A stretch of DNA of 37,449 nt. Origin: an uncultured Phycisphaerales bacterium. GTDB taxonomy: Bacteria; Planctomycetota; Phycisphaerae; UBA1845; CAIVHJ01. The notes under the pieces are model-generated. The model saw only the letters and a list, made by a program, of their open reading frames with translations, did no database searches and had not been told where the DNA came from. Positions 1-6,749 of this stretch are shown here, in pieces; the first letter of the stretch is position 1, and every line of letters starts with the position of its first letter. The stretch is from contig CAIVHJ010000381.1 in the NCBI GenBank assembly GCA_903905665.1, positions 1 through 37,449 of the forward strand. The letters are read 5' to 3'. Both the position numbers and the translations under genes were made by a program.

Positions 1-1766
1 ACATTTGGGTAAACGTAGTCAAAAACATCCATATCGGTGCGCATTTGTCGGTAGAACGAGGTGTGATCCCGATCAACAATGACGTAATCTGCGCCGAAGT
101 AATCACGGATATCTCTTAGATTGACATTAACGGTCACCATCTTTGGAGCCGGTGGGCGATGGTCTTTGACGATTGAAGACGTCGGCGATCTTCCCTGGGT
201 GATGACGCAGTAGCGTTCCCAGAGAATCGGGTCCAGCGTGTTGGAGAACTGAGGATCCAAACCGCAGACATAAGTGTTGTGGTCGTTGTAGTAGAAGTAG
301 TAAGGGAATACGTCCCAATCGTCTGCGAAAACGAGTGAGTCTTTGGGTGTTTGATCGTGGAGATAGTCCATGGCGGAGCGAATGTTCGGGATGTCGAAGT
401 CGCAGGTGGCCATTTTTTTGGAGTGGTAAAGAGTGATGGCGCCGGAGAGGCAGGCGACGAGGCAGGCGAACACATAACACCTTGTCGCCCAATGCGTTAT
501 GACTATTGCCGTGTCGGCCGTAGAGCTCGCGAGTCGGCATGAGAGTTGCCGGAGTCTGGAGTCGAAATTAGACCAGAGGGCGGCGGCGTTGAGGAGGCAG
601 AAGACGGGCCAGTACTCGATGAATCGGCGACTCTTCATGCAGAGAGCGAGGAAGCCGAGGTTGAGGAAGAAGAGGACGAGGTTGTTTGGTTCGAGGAGTC
701 TGGATTTCGTGAAGCGAAAGACGGCGCTGAGAGTGAAAATTGAGAGCGTAAATGCCGAAATTTCGAGCCAATAGTCGAGATTTATGGGGTTCCATTCGAC
801 GCCGACGCCGACTTTGCGAACATTGGAGAGTTGGAGGCCGGTATCAAAAATCTGGACTTTCAGGAATTCAAAGTTTTGGGGGAAATAGGGATGGGTGAAT
901 GTGGCGGCAAGCCATCCGATGAGGCTGAAACCGGCGATGCGCAAGACTTGGCGAGTAGGAACTCGCGCCAGCAAGTAGCCGACGACAACTGTGCCAATGA
1001 CGATCGGGAAGAAAACATAACAGCCGAGATAAATGTGGCCGGCGAGAAATCCAAACAAGATGAGCCAGCGAGGGCGATTCACCATGCAGAGATAAACAGA
1101 GAAAAGCAGAATTGCGAGGCAGGCGACCGGGGCGCGGATGTAGGACATTCGGAGATAAAAATCGGTGGGGAGGGCGAGAATGGCGAGAAGCCAGAAGAGG
1201 CGGAAACTGGCGTTTAGGTGCCTCAGAATGAGAGCAATGACGGTGGTCGAGAGGCCGAAGAGGATGACGTTGAGGAATTTTCCGGCGAGGAGGTCGGGAT
1301 AGTCAAGCCAGCCGCGAATCCATGTTCTGAATCCTTCGAGATGGGGGTTGGCGGAATCGAGTTCCATCTTGCTGGGTACGTACGACGCCCAGCGGTGAAG
1401 GGAATCGGGCATGAGGTGTGCGAGCCAAGTGGAAACCTCGACGACGGGCAGCAGGAGAATATGGAAACCCGTGTGGTGGCTGACGAAGTGGTCGTAGAGG
1501 ATGGTGTGTCGGAGCCACTTAAAGGTTTGGGGGAAGCCAAGTTCGGGCAGCATTTTCGTCATTTTGATGTGGTAGAACGAGTCTCGGTCGGAGGGTTCGT
1601 AGGAGCCGGATTGGACGTAGGCCATGGCGAGGCAGCCGAGCATGAAAGCGATCCAGAGTTCGTGATGGCGGAACCACTGGGTGGAAAAAGAAGTTGAAAG
1701 AGGGAGTTCGGGAGTTGAAACAGGTTTAGGGGTTGGGGGAGACGGATTCCGACGATTGCTTGCCAT
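1..1766 (-). CDS. GT-C-type multi-pass membrane glycosyltransferase-like protein, partial (3' end outside the window)
   Basis: The reading frame is open without a stop from an ATG at 1764-1766 to the left edge, giving at least 588 residues. After a proline/serine-rich cytoplasmic start of about 30 residues there is a first membrane segment (about 37-50), then an acidic loop SDRDSFYHIKM at about 59-69. This recalls the D-x-x-Y/F-Y-H loop of STT3/AglB and other GT-C enzymes. Many hydrophobic segments follow. The last 150 or so visible residues look soluble, with an aromatic patch (DVFPYYFYYNDHNTYVCG) and GADYVIVDRDHT near the edge. A role in lipid-linked sugar transfer at the cytoplasmic membrane is inference; substrate and family are unknown. 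I see no clear Shine-Dalgarno before this ATG. A fragment of a near-identical paralogue lies at 5365-5527, so this gene belonged to a small family beside the accessory cassette. Confidence 0.75.
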   Translation of the reverse strand, partial: MASNRRNPSPPTPKPVSTPELPLSTSFSTQWFRHHELWIAFMLGCLAMAYVQSGSYEPSDRDSFYHIKMTKMLPELGFPQTFKWLRHTILYDHFVSHHTGFHILLLPVVEVSTWLAHLMPDSLHRWASYVPSKMELDSANPHLEGFRTWIRGWLDYPDLLAGKFLNVILFGLSTTVIALILRHLNASFRLFWLLAILALPTDFYLRMSYIRAPVACLAILLFSVYLCMVNRPRWLILFGFLAGHIYLGCYVFFPIVIGTVVVGYLLARVPTRQVLRIAGFSLIGWLAATFTHPYFPQNFEFLKVQIFDTGLQLSNVRKVGVGVEWNPINLDYWLEISAFTLSIFTLSAVFRFTKSRLLEPNNLVLFFLNLGFLALCMKSRRFIEYWPVFCLLNAAALWSNFDSRLRQLSCRLASSTADTAIVITHWATRCYVFACLVACLSGAITLYHSKKMATCDFDIPNIRSAMDYLHDQTPKDSLVFADDWDVFPYYFYYNDHNTYVCGLDPQFSNTLDPILWERYCVITQGRSPTSSIVKDHRPPAPKMVTVNVNLRDIRDYFGADYVIVDRDHTSFYRQMRTDMDVFDYVYPN

Positions 1767-1953
1767 GGGGACAGTTTGCCACAAAAACAATCGGAATGGA
1801 AGAGGAAAGATTTAACCACAGAGAGCACAGAGGACGCAGAGAAATTGAAAATTAAAATTGAAGAATTGAAAATGGGGAATTACGAACTGCGAATCGAGAA
1901 ATTAAGAAGAGGGGAAGGAACTCCACAAAAAGGCCGAGACACGACGGAAGTGG
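1767..1953. repeat. Intergenic spacer with dispersed-repeat-like A-rich sequence
   Basis: The spacer between the GT-C gene and the cassette promoter contains an ACCACAGAGAGCACAGAGGA-type stretch at about 1815-1840. It continues into an A-rich run with GAATTGAAAA and GGGAATTACGAACTG. From memory, variants of both strings recur as non-coding dispersed repeats in many environmental bacterial genomes; this could not be checked here. No gene is visible. It may mark the left edge of the inserted cassette. Confidence 0.4.
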
Positions 1954-1982
1954 TTGTCTCATAGCAAGTCGCCTCGTATACT
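1954..1982 (+). promoter_or_regulatory. Candidate sigma-70 promoter of the four-gene cassette
   Basis: TTGTCT at 1954-1959 and TATACT at 1977-1982 are separated by exactly 17 bp and match the -35/-10 consensus at 4/6 and 5/6. Transcription would begin near 1989, about 65 nt before the ParB-like gene. A good ribosome-binding site, AAAGGGGG at 2043-2050, lies 6 nt before the ATG at 2057. Not experimentally supported. Confidence 0.5.
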
Positions 1983-2056
1983 CTCGTCCAAGGCGCGATT
2001 GAAAACGGTACTGCCAGTTCCAGAACCAGAGCACTATGACTGAAAGGGGGCTGGGT

Positions 2057-2878
2057 ATGACAGATGAACAGGTCTACGAACTGAAGATTAGCGACATCGA
2101 GATTTCTGATGAGAACGTTCGGAGCAAGGTCGCGGTTGACGATGAACTCAAAGAACTAGCGGAAAGCATCAAACTTCTCAACCAACTTCAGCCGGTCGTG
2201 CTGCGAGGGGATCACGGGAAGCCACCCTATGAGCTCATCATTGGGCAGCGTCGCTTCACCGCCATGAAGAAAATACTTAATAAGAAGACAATCAAGGCAG
2301 TTTTTGCGGGTACGATGACTGATACCAACGCCAAAATTAGATCCTTGGTTGAGAATATGTGTCGGGCAGAACTAAGCTACGAGGATACTGCCGACGCCGT
2401 CACAGAATTGTATAAAGCGAATGGGCGGGATGACCGAAAGGTCGCCAAGGTCACAGGGTTAGCTTTGAGGCATGTGCGCCAATATATCTACATCAAGGAG
2501 CGAGCATCTGACGCGATGAAAAAGAAGATGAGAGATCGGAAAGTCACGCCGGCAGATGTTCACCGTGCACTCAAAGCCGCATCTGATGATGTGGCCAAAG
2601 CGGACGAGTTAGTAAACCTCATAGAGAAACACAAGCTCGACAGTCATCAGAAGAAGCGTCTCGTCGAGATTGGAGAGCAACATCCAAGGATGTCAGCGGA
2701 GGAGATATTCAAGAGAGCACAGCCACCCGCACTAGAGGAGAACCTCGTCGTACGGCTCCCGGAACGGATACGAAAGGCTTTGGTCACAGCCGCCGACGAG
2801 CTCGCAATGGCCCCAGACGAGTTAGCGGCCAAGGCGCTCGAAGAGTGGCTTTCTACGAAGGGTTTCATGTCTAAATGA
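2057..2878 (+). CDS. ParB/sulfiredoxin-fold protein, first gene of the cassette
   Basis: 273 residues from the ATG at 2057, chosen over the in-frame ATG at 2036 because AAAGGGGG sits 6 nt ahead of it. The N-terminal half is a ParB/Srx-type nucleotide-binding domain: ISDIEISDENVR at 11-22, a DELKELAESIK helix, QPVVLR at 45-50, the IIGQRRFTAMKK core motif at about 61-72 and ENMCRAELSYEDTA at 100-112. A helix-turn-helix region follows (KVAKVTGLALRHVRQYI, about 128-144). The C-terminal segment contains VVRLPERIRKALVTAADELA, which resembles a CopG/ribbon-helix-helix-like dimer module (weak). No ParA gene is nearby, so plasmid or chromosome partition is unlikely. The PAPS-reductase relative three genes downstream recalls the IbrB-IbrA pairing (established). 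The stop overlaps the next start by 4 bp (ATGA), implying translational coupling. Confidence 0.85.
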   Translation: MTDEQVYELKISDIEISDENVRSKVAVDDELKELAESIKLLNQLQPVVLRGDHGKPPYELIIGQRRFTAMKKILNKKTIKAVFAGTMTDTNAKIRSLVENMCRAELSYEDTADAVTELYKANGRDDRKVAKVTGLALRHVRQYIYIKERASDAMKKKMRDRKVTPADVHRALKAASDDVAKADELVNLIEKHKLDSHQKKRLVEIGEQHPRMSAEEIFKRAQPPALEENLVVRLPERIRKALVTAADELAMAPDELAAKALEEWLSTKGFMSK

Positions 2879-3564
2879 AGCAGGCATTTCCATCCCTAAG
2901 CCGCAAAGACGAAAGACGTCTTAACGAGGCGTTGGCCGCGTTGATTGCCAACACACGCAGAGGCAAGCGGAAGCTGACTCTCGTGGAGTTTGTCGAGTAT
3001 CTGCGGGTGGCTGAGAAATTGCTCGGAAACCTGCGTAAGGTGGCAGAGAGAATTAGCTTATCAGAGGAAATGGTTCGCCAATTTACCCGGGTCGAGAAGT
3101 TATCTCCTCCCGTCAGGAGGTTGGCGGCAAGTGGGGAACTGAGCAGCGTAGATATTGCCGATCGCCTAAGCCGACTTCCAACAGACGATCAGCTTATGGT
3201 CGCTCGAGGAATACTAGCGGGCAAACTCACACCATATGACCTGCGAGCAATCTTGGCCTTGCGCAAGACTACACCGCGGACCCCAATCAGAAAAATCATT
3301 GATAGGATAATAAGCTCCAGGAACATCAGGGTATATCTGGCTGAGTTTGTGGTACCTGAACCGCCAGTGCCTGATTCCATCATCATGGGGCGGATATCGC
3401 GCGCACTCGGGCGCGGACATGTGAAGCGAGTGGAAACATCTGGTAGATTCGGCCGAGTCGTCCTCGACGATGAGGGGAAAATAGCCCTCGAACAAAGTGC
3501 AAGGAAGGAGCGAATCACAAAATGGGAACTCCTTCATCGCCTGGTTCGCGGGGAGGTGCGCTAA
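2875..3564 (+). CDS. ParB-type helix-turn-helix protein lacking the nuclease-like domain
   Basis: 229 residues, starting inside the previous stop (ATGA overlap). There is no GxxR-type ParB N-domain. The region around residues 50-130 (LRKVAERISLSEEMVRQFTR, then LSPPVRRLAASGELSSVDIA) has the layout of the ParB/KorB HTH and linker helices, ending in LTPYDLRAILALRK. The C-terminal 80 residues are basic and mixed alpha/beta and are not recognised. It is probably a DNA-binding partner of the upstream ParB-fold protein, as if the two ParB modules had been shared between two chains (inference). Upstream of the next gene the sequence GGAGGT at 3552-3557 lies within this gene's last codons, again pointing to a single transcript. 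Not assigned to a named family. Confidence 0.7.
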   Translation: MKQAFPSLSRKDERRLNEALAALIANTRRGKRKLTLVEFVEYLRVAEKLLGNLRKVAERISLSEEMVRQFTRVEKLSPPVRRLAASGELSSVDIADRLSRLPTDDQLMVARGILAGKLTPYDLRAILALRKTTPRTPIRKIIDRIISSRNIRVYLAEFVVPEPPVPDSIIMGRISRALGRGHVKRVETSGRFGRVVLDDEGKIALEQSARKERITKWELLHRLVRGEVR

Positions 3565-3565
3565 T

Positions 3566-4222
3566 ATGTCGGCGACTGTTGCAGCGAAGAAACGGACCGG
3601 CGTCGGGGCGATTCTCGAGATGGAAGAGTTCGAACGCTTGGCTGGGGAGCTGCGCCCTTGGCGCAAAAGCGACGATCTGGAAGTTATCGAGAAGGCGAAG
3701 GGTTCAGCGTTGGTGTTTCCGTTTGTGAAGGGATTACGCCTCTCCGCACGCCTCATCTACATCCTCCGAGCACATCTGTCAGAGACGAATCTGGAAGTGG
3801 ATTGGGGACAGCTTCTGAACGATCAAGGTGACTCTTGCTCACCGGAATGTGACATCATCATCCACCACAAAGGTTTCCATCGGGAATGGAATGACCACAA
3901 GAATCCGGTTATGCACTTCCGATTCATCAAAGGCGAAAAGGCCGTGGCAGTTGTCAGCTGCAAATCCTACGCGGACCGTGTGGATACTGGTTACGCCAAG
4001 AAACTGCATCACTACGTCAAGAACGTCTTACTATTCGCGGAATGCTGCGCTCCTGGACGGGTTAATTCTTTGCGCAAGAAGGCTAAGGCCGCCGGATACA
4101 CGGGCTTTTGGCATCTTTACACGTATGATGACAAATCAGGTTCCTGCATCAACGATCCCGATACTTGGACCGACTTTTTACGGACTGTCATATCCATCAC
4201 TAGGCGGGCGAAAGAGCGATGA
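3566..4222 (+). CDS. PD-(D/E)XK-like (DUF6602-like) protein of the cassette
   Basis: 218 residues from the ATG at 3566. GGAGGT at 3552-3557 lies 8 nt before it, so the longer frame opening at 3497 is not used. The core resembles restriction-endonuclease-fold DUF6602-type proteins: a helix with RLIYILRAHL (63-71), a strand/turn VDWGQLL (78-84), SPECDIIIH with Asp96, and the strand AVAVVSCKSYADR with Lys133. In the usual motif the strand reads E-x-K. Here the E position is Ser131 (S-C-K), so either the catalytic acid comes from elsewhere or the fold is used without cleavage. It overlaps the next gene by ATGA. A nuclease or DNA-sensing role within the cassette is inference; the family assignment is by motif shape only. 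Confidence 0.65.
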   Translation: MSATVAAKKRTGVGAILEMEEFERLAGELRPWRKSDDLEVIEKAKGSALVFPFVKGLRLSARLIYILRAHLSETNLEVDWGQLLNDQGDSCSPECDIIIHHKGFHREWNDHKNPVMHFRFIKGEKAVAVVSCKSYADRVDTGYAKKLHHYVKNVLLFAECCAPGRVNSLRKKAKAAGYTGFWHLYTYDDKSGSCINDPDTWTDFLRTVISITRRAKER

Positions 4223-5235
4223 GTAATACATACAACAACGACCGCAATAACGGCTCCCGAACCTTCGATGTTGCATGGGGTGAGGTCGCCTTGTTGATCA
4301 CGACTAAGAGACTGCGCGGGCTTACAGTAAAGTGCCCGGACTGTGGACGCAAAGGCCTGGCATTCTCTAAGTGGATTAAAGGGGTCACGCAGAAACCGCT
4401 CTATTTGTGCCATCAGGAGAGGACTGGATCACTCGGAACGTGCGAACTAGACGATCTACAGTCGAAGCAAGTCAAGAATTCAATTACCATTACTAGAGAC
4501 GATATTCGCAAGCTCTTGAGGATGGGAAGGTGTTTTGTCCTCTTCAGCGGGGGAAAAGACAGCCTTTGTTTGCTCGAATACATGCGAGGGCTTGCCGCTA
4601 CCGATGGTAGAGAAATAACGGCCATCCACGCGAACACCACCGCTGGGTTTCCCGAAGTGGAACAGTATGTCGAGCGGGTATGCAAGGACCTCGGAGTAGC
4701 GCTCCACACGGTTCATCCTGATCGAGATTTTTTCGAGACCGCCAAACGGTGGGGTATTCCAAGTCCTCGATCGCGATGGTGTTGTGAGACGCTTAAAGTG
4801 GCACCGATCAGAAGATTCCTGGCGGGCATAGAGGGCCCCAAACTCATCTTTGATGGAATTCGTGCTGCCGAGTCAAGTATGCGATCAACCTACACGCCTG
4901 TCTGGTATCATCCTGCATTTCGATGCATTAGCGTAAGCCCCATCTTCTACTGGTCTAATGAGAAAGTGCATGATTACATAGCAAAACACAACCTTCCACA
5001 AAGCCCAGCATCCAAGCTCAACATGTCTGCAGAGTGTTGGTGTGGTGCCTACCAGGACAGGGAAGACTTCGAGGCCCTTCTAAGCGTTCACCCGGAAATT
5101 TTCGAAAAGTTGGTGGCCGTCGAGAAGGCTCAGCGGGGTAAGTATACCTTCGTTTTCGAGAAGGGACAGCAAGTGCCGCTAGTGCAGATACGCAAGCAAG
5201 CCAACGTCTGCGCGAGGGCGCTGGGGCGTTCATAA
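4219..5235 (+). CDS. PAPS-reductase-family PP-loop protein with N-terminal zinc ribbon
   Basis: 338 residues, last gene of the cassette, started within the previous stop. Visible parts: a zinc-ribbon-like Cys set (C39-P-D-C42, C64, C75); the PP-loop SGGKDS at 110-115, which binds ATP pyrophosphate in this superfamily; a pair RWCCETLK with C188/C189; the family motif DGIRAAES at 212-219; and ECWCG with C273/C275. The CC...CxC pattern is typical of PAPS/APS-reductase relatives carrying a [4Fe-4S] cluster. The lack of any cysteine- or sulfate-assimilation neighbour and the pairing with ParB-type genes argue against sulfate reduction. They favour an IbrA- or DndC-like role in sulfur chemistry on nucleic acid or another target (inference). 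The gene is complete and the active-site motifs look intact. Confidence 0.85.
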   Translation: MSNTYNNDRNNGSRTFDVAWGEVALLITTKRLRGLTVKCPDCGRKGLAFSKWIKGVTQKPLYLCHQERTGSLGTCELDDLQSKQVKNSITITRDDIRKLLRMGRCFVLFSGGKDSLCLLEYMRGLAATDGREITAIHANTTAGFPEVEQYVERVCKDLGVALHTVHPDRDFFETAKRWGIPSPRSRWCCETLKVAPIRRFLAGIEGPKLIFDGIRAAESSMRSTYTPVWYHPAFRCISVSPIFYWSNEKVHDYIAKHNLPQSPASKLNMSAECWCGAYQDREDFEALLSVHPEIFEKLVAVEKAQRGKYTFVFEKGQQVPLVQIRKQANVCARALGRS

Positions 5236-5364
5236 CCCGGCCTTGTATCCATCACCTACGTATCCATCAACTGGTACTGTACCTAGGCGTCCTGTACCAC
5301 CCAGTGCGAAGCCCGGAATCAACATACCCATAGTGCGGCGCTGGTATTCGGGGTTCGTAAAACT
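5230..5364 (-). pseudogene. Possible C-terminal remnant of an unidentified protein
   Basis: On the minus strand a frame ending in TGA at 5230-5232 reads about 43 protein-like residues (from FTNPEYQRRTMGMLIPGF to VGDGYKAGL). It has no start of its own; upstream it runs in the wrong frame into the paralogue fragment at 5365. Its stop overlaps the stop region of the convergent PAPS-reductase-like gene. It may be the tail of a gene cut by the rearrangement that placed the cassette here, or chance. The protein is not recognised. Confidence 0.25.
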
Positions 5365-5618
5365 TCGACGACTGGCAGCAGGAGAATATGGAAACCTGTG
5401 TGGTGGCTGACGAAGTGATCGTAGAGGATCGTGTGGCGGAGCCACTTAAAGGTGTGGGGGAAGCCTAGTTCTGGCAGCATCTTGGTCATTTTGATGTGGT
5501 AAAACGAATCGCGGTCGGAGGGTTCGTCGGGGGGAGGGGCCAGTTGCTCATGGTAAACACGGGCTGCTGGCCCCTTTAGTACTGTACGATCACCTCTCAA
5601 CCTTATGGGCCGACCGGG
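5236..5618. other. Gene-poor junction right of the cassette
   Basis: This 383-bp stretch holds only the two gene remnants described separately and, at 5536-5574, an 8-bp perfect inverted repeat (GGGGCCAG / CTGGCCCC) with a 23-nt spacer followed by TTTA. The hairpin could weakly terminate transcription coming from the cassette. The string CTGGCCCCTTT at 5567-5577 recurs at 6186-6196 on the other side of the EF-hand gene, where its complement forms that gene's ribosome-binding site. Confidence 0.4.
5365..5527 (-). pseudogene. Fragment of a paralogue of the GT-C gene at 1-1766
   Basis: This 163-bp stretch aligns without gaps to 1438-1606 (constant offset 3927). About 150 positions are identical by hand count. 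The minus-strand peptide covers the SDRDSFYHIKM loop through FHILLLPVVEV and differs from the full-length copy at one residue only (Gln to His after GFP), so nearly all base changes are synonymous. Beyond both ends the similarity stops abruptly. The frame around it opens with an ATG at 5600 and closes at 5319-5321 and gives 93 residues with foreign ends, so it is a remnant rather than a working gene. It was evidently under protein-level selection until recently. Confidence 0.75.
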
Positions 5619-6182
5619 TCAGGCGAGCAAATTCAAAATGCCGTCGGACGTTTGTTGAGAGGCTTCAGCCTCTTTGTTGATATAAGCCAAGCGTTCAGCC
5701 AAGGACACGACGCCGTCGCCGTTGGTGTCCGCAGGATCAGTGGTCTGGGATGCGGAGCTTGAGGAGTCCTTCCCTTGCGATCCTGTAGCTCCCGCGGAAT
5801 TGCCCATAGGCTTGGCCATTCCGCCACCCATGGCTCCACCCATTCGTGGACCGCCCATCGGATGACCGGTGCCTTGCTTTTTGCTCAGCATCGCAGTGAA
5901 TTCATCCTTGGAGATTTTTCCATCACCGTCTGTGTCGAGTTTTTTGAAGATGTCGTCAGGTGAAGGCGCATTGGCGTTTTGGGCGCCCTGAGGTCGATGA
6001 GCCTGCATCTGCTCAGATATGTTCAGGAATTCGTCTTTGGAGATGGAGCCGTCACCGTTGGCATCGGCATTCTGAAACATCTTTTCCATCCGCTGTTGGC
6101 GCGTTGCGAGGGAGTTGACTTGGCTTGCCCAACAGGGGGGATCGCTGCCAGAAGTTCCCTGCAAAGAAATCGCATTAATCAT
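5619..6182 (-). CDS. EF-hand calcium-binding-type protein
   Basis: 187 residues. Three canonical EF-hand loops are visible: DANGDGSISKDEF (about 39-51), DTDGDGKISKDEF (about 85-97) and a more divergent C-terminal DTNGDGVVSLAER (about 153-165). The first two form a likely pair. Between the second and third lies a flexible linker rich in Gly, Met and Ser (GGAMGGGMAKP). No signal peptide or membrane segment is visible, so it may be cytoplasmic or non-classically exported. The start at 6182 is supported by AAAGGGG about 8 nt upstream on the minus strand. Calcium binding is expected from the family; the biological role is unknown. It stands alone between the cassette junction and the phosphoketolase. 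Confidence 0.85.
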   Translation of the reverse strand: MINAISLQGTSGSDPPCWASQVNSLATRQQRMEKMFQNADANGDGSISKDEFLNISEQMQAHRPQGAQNANAPSPDDIFKKLDTDGDGKISKDEFTAMLSKKQGTGHPMGGPRMGGAMGGGMAKPMGNSAGATGSQGKDSSSSASQTTDPADTNGDGVVSLAERLAYINKEAEASQQTSDGILNLLA

Positions 6183-6749
6183 GAACTGGCCCCTTTCTGA
6201 GACACAACATGAATATGGCCTAGCACTTCGACCAGGTTATAGTCAGGTATCGTCTTCTTATTCCCGGACCTTGATACCAGAACCCGACTTCTCCCAAGAC
6301 CGACCCGGAAATGTGATACAGACCTATTTATCGGACCACGGGGAAGTAATTTAATTCAGCAGTAGCGCAGGATTGATGTTCAATACATCCAGCGTGTGGA
6401 TGGAACGGCAGAAAGCCCGGTTGCGACGCTGGCCACTGTTTGGTGTGTCGAAATCAGAGCAGTTCATTGGGGGTTCAAAAAGCACACGAGTCGAGAGAAA
6501 GAACAAATGTCATTTGGGAATACAGACACAGGTAAATTTCAAAAGAAGCCACCCAGCATGCGGGGTGCCATACAAAAATCTACAGGTTCCGCCAAACGGC
6601 AAGCCGGGTCGGGGGATCAAAAAGGGAGCCAAGACGTTCGACTTCTGAAGGGGGATTCGGGTTGCGTGAGTCTTTCGGGTTTTCGGTTGGCGGCATAGAA
6701 TCCTGCTCGGATCAGGTCGTTTTCAAAACGTGGGACAAGGAGATTGCTG
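6183..6749. other. Divergent intergenic region before the phosphoketolase gene
   Basis: This 567-bp stretch lies between two divergent genes. Short open frames on the plus strand (about 6373-6698) have no family resemblance or ribosome-binding site and are rejected. A weak promoter for the phosphoketolase may be TTTCGG at 6673-6678 with TAGAAT at 6696-6701 (17-bp spacing). No RNA gene, strong hairpin or repeat was seen. Confidence 0.35.

Noticed and set aside
831..1697. Plus-strand frames of 128 and 159 codons within the left-edge gene
   Set aside because: Acidic, low-complexity shadows of the membrane-protein gene that is continuously open on the minus strand.
2057..2878. Plasmid or chromosome partition (ParB) function for the first cassette gene
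   Set aside because: No ParA gene or parS-like repeats are nearby, and the partner genes point elsewhere.
5567..6196. Direct repeats CTGGCCCCTTT bracketing the EF-hand gene as a transposition target duplication
   Set aside because: Only 11 bp, no transposase or terminal inverted repeats, and one copy serves as the gene's ribosome-binding site; chance or a small local duplication is simpler.
6373..6698. Two overlapping short plus-strand frames upstream of the phosphoketolase gene
   Set aside because: No ribosome-binding site, no family resemblance, and a random-looking composition.
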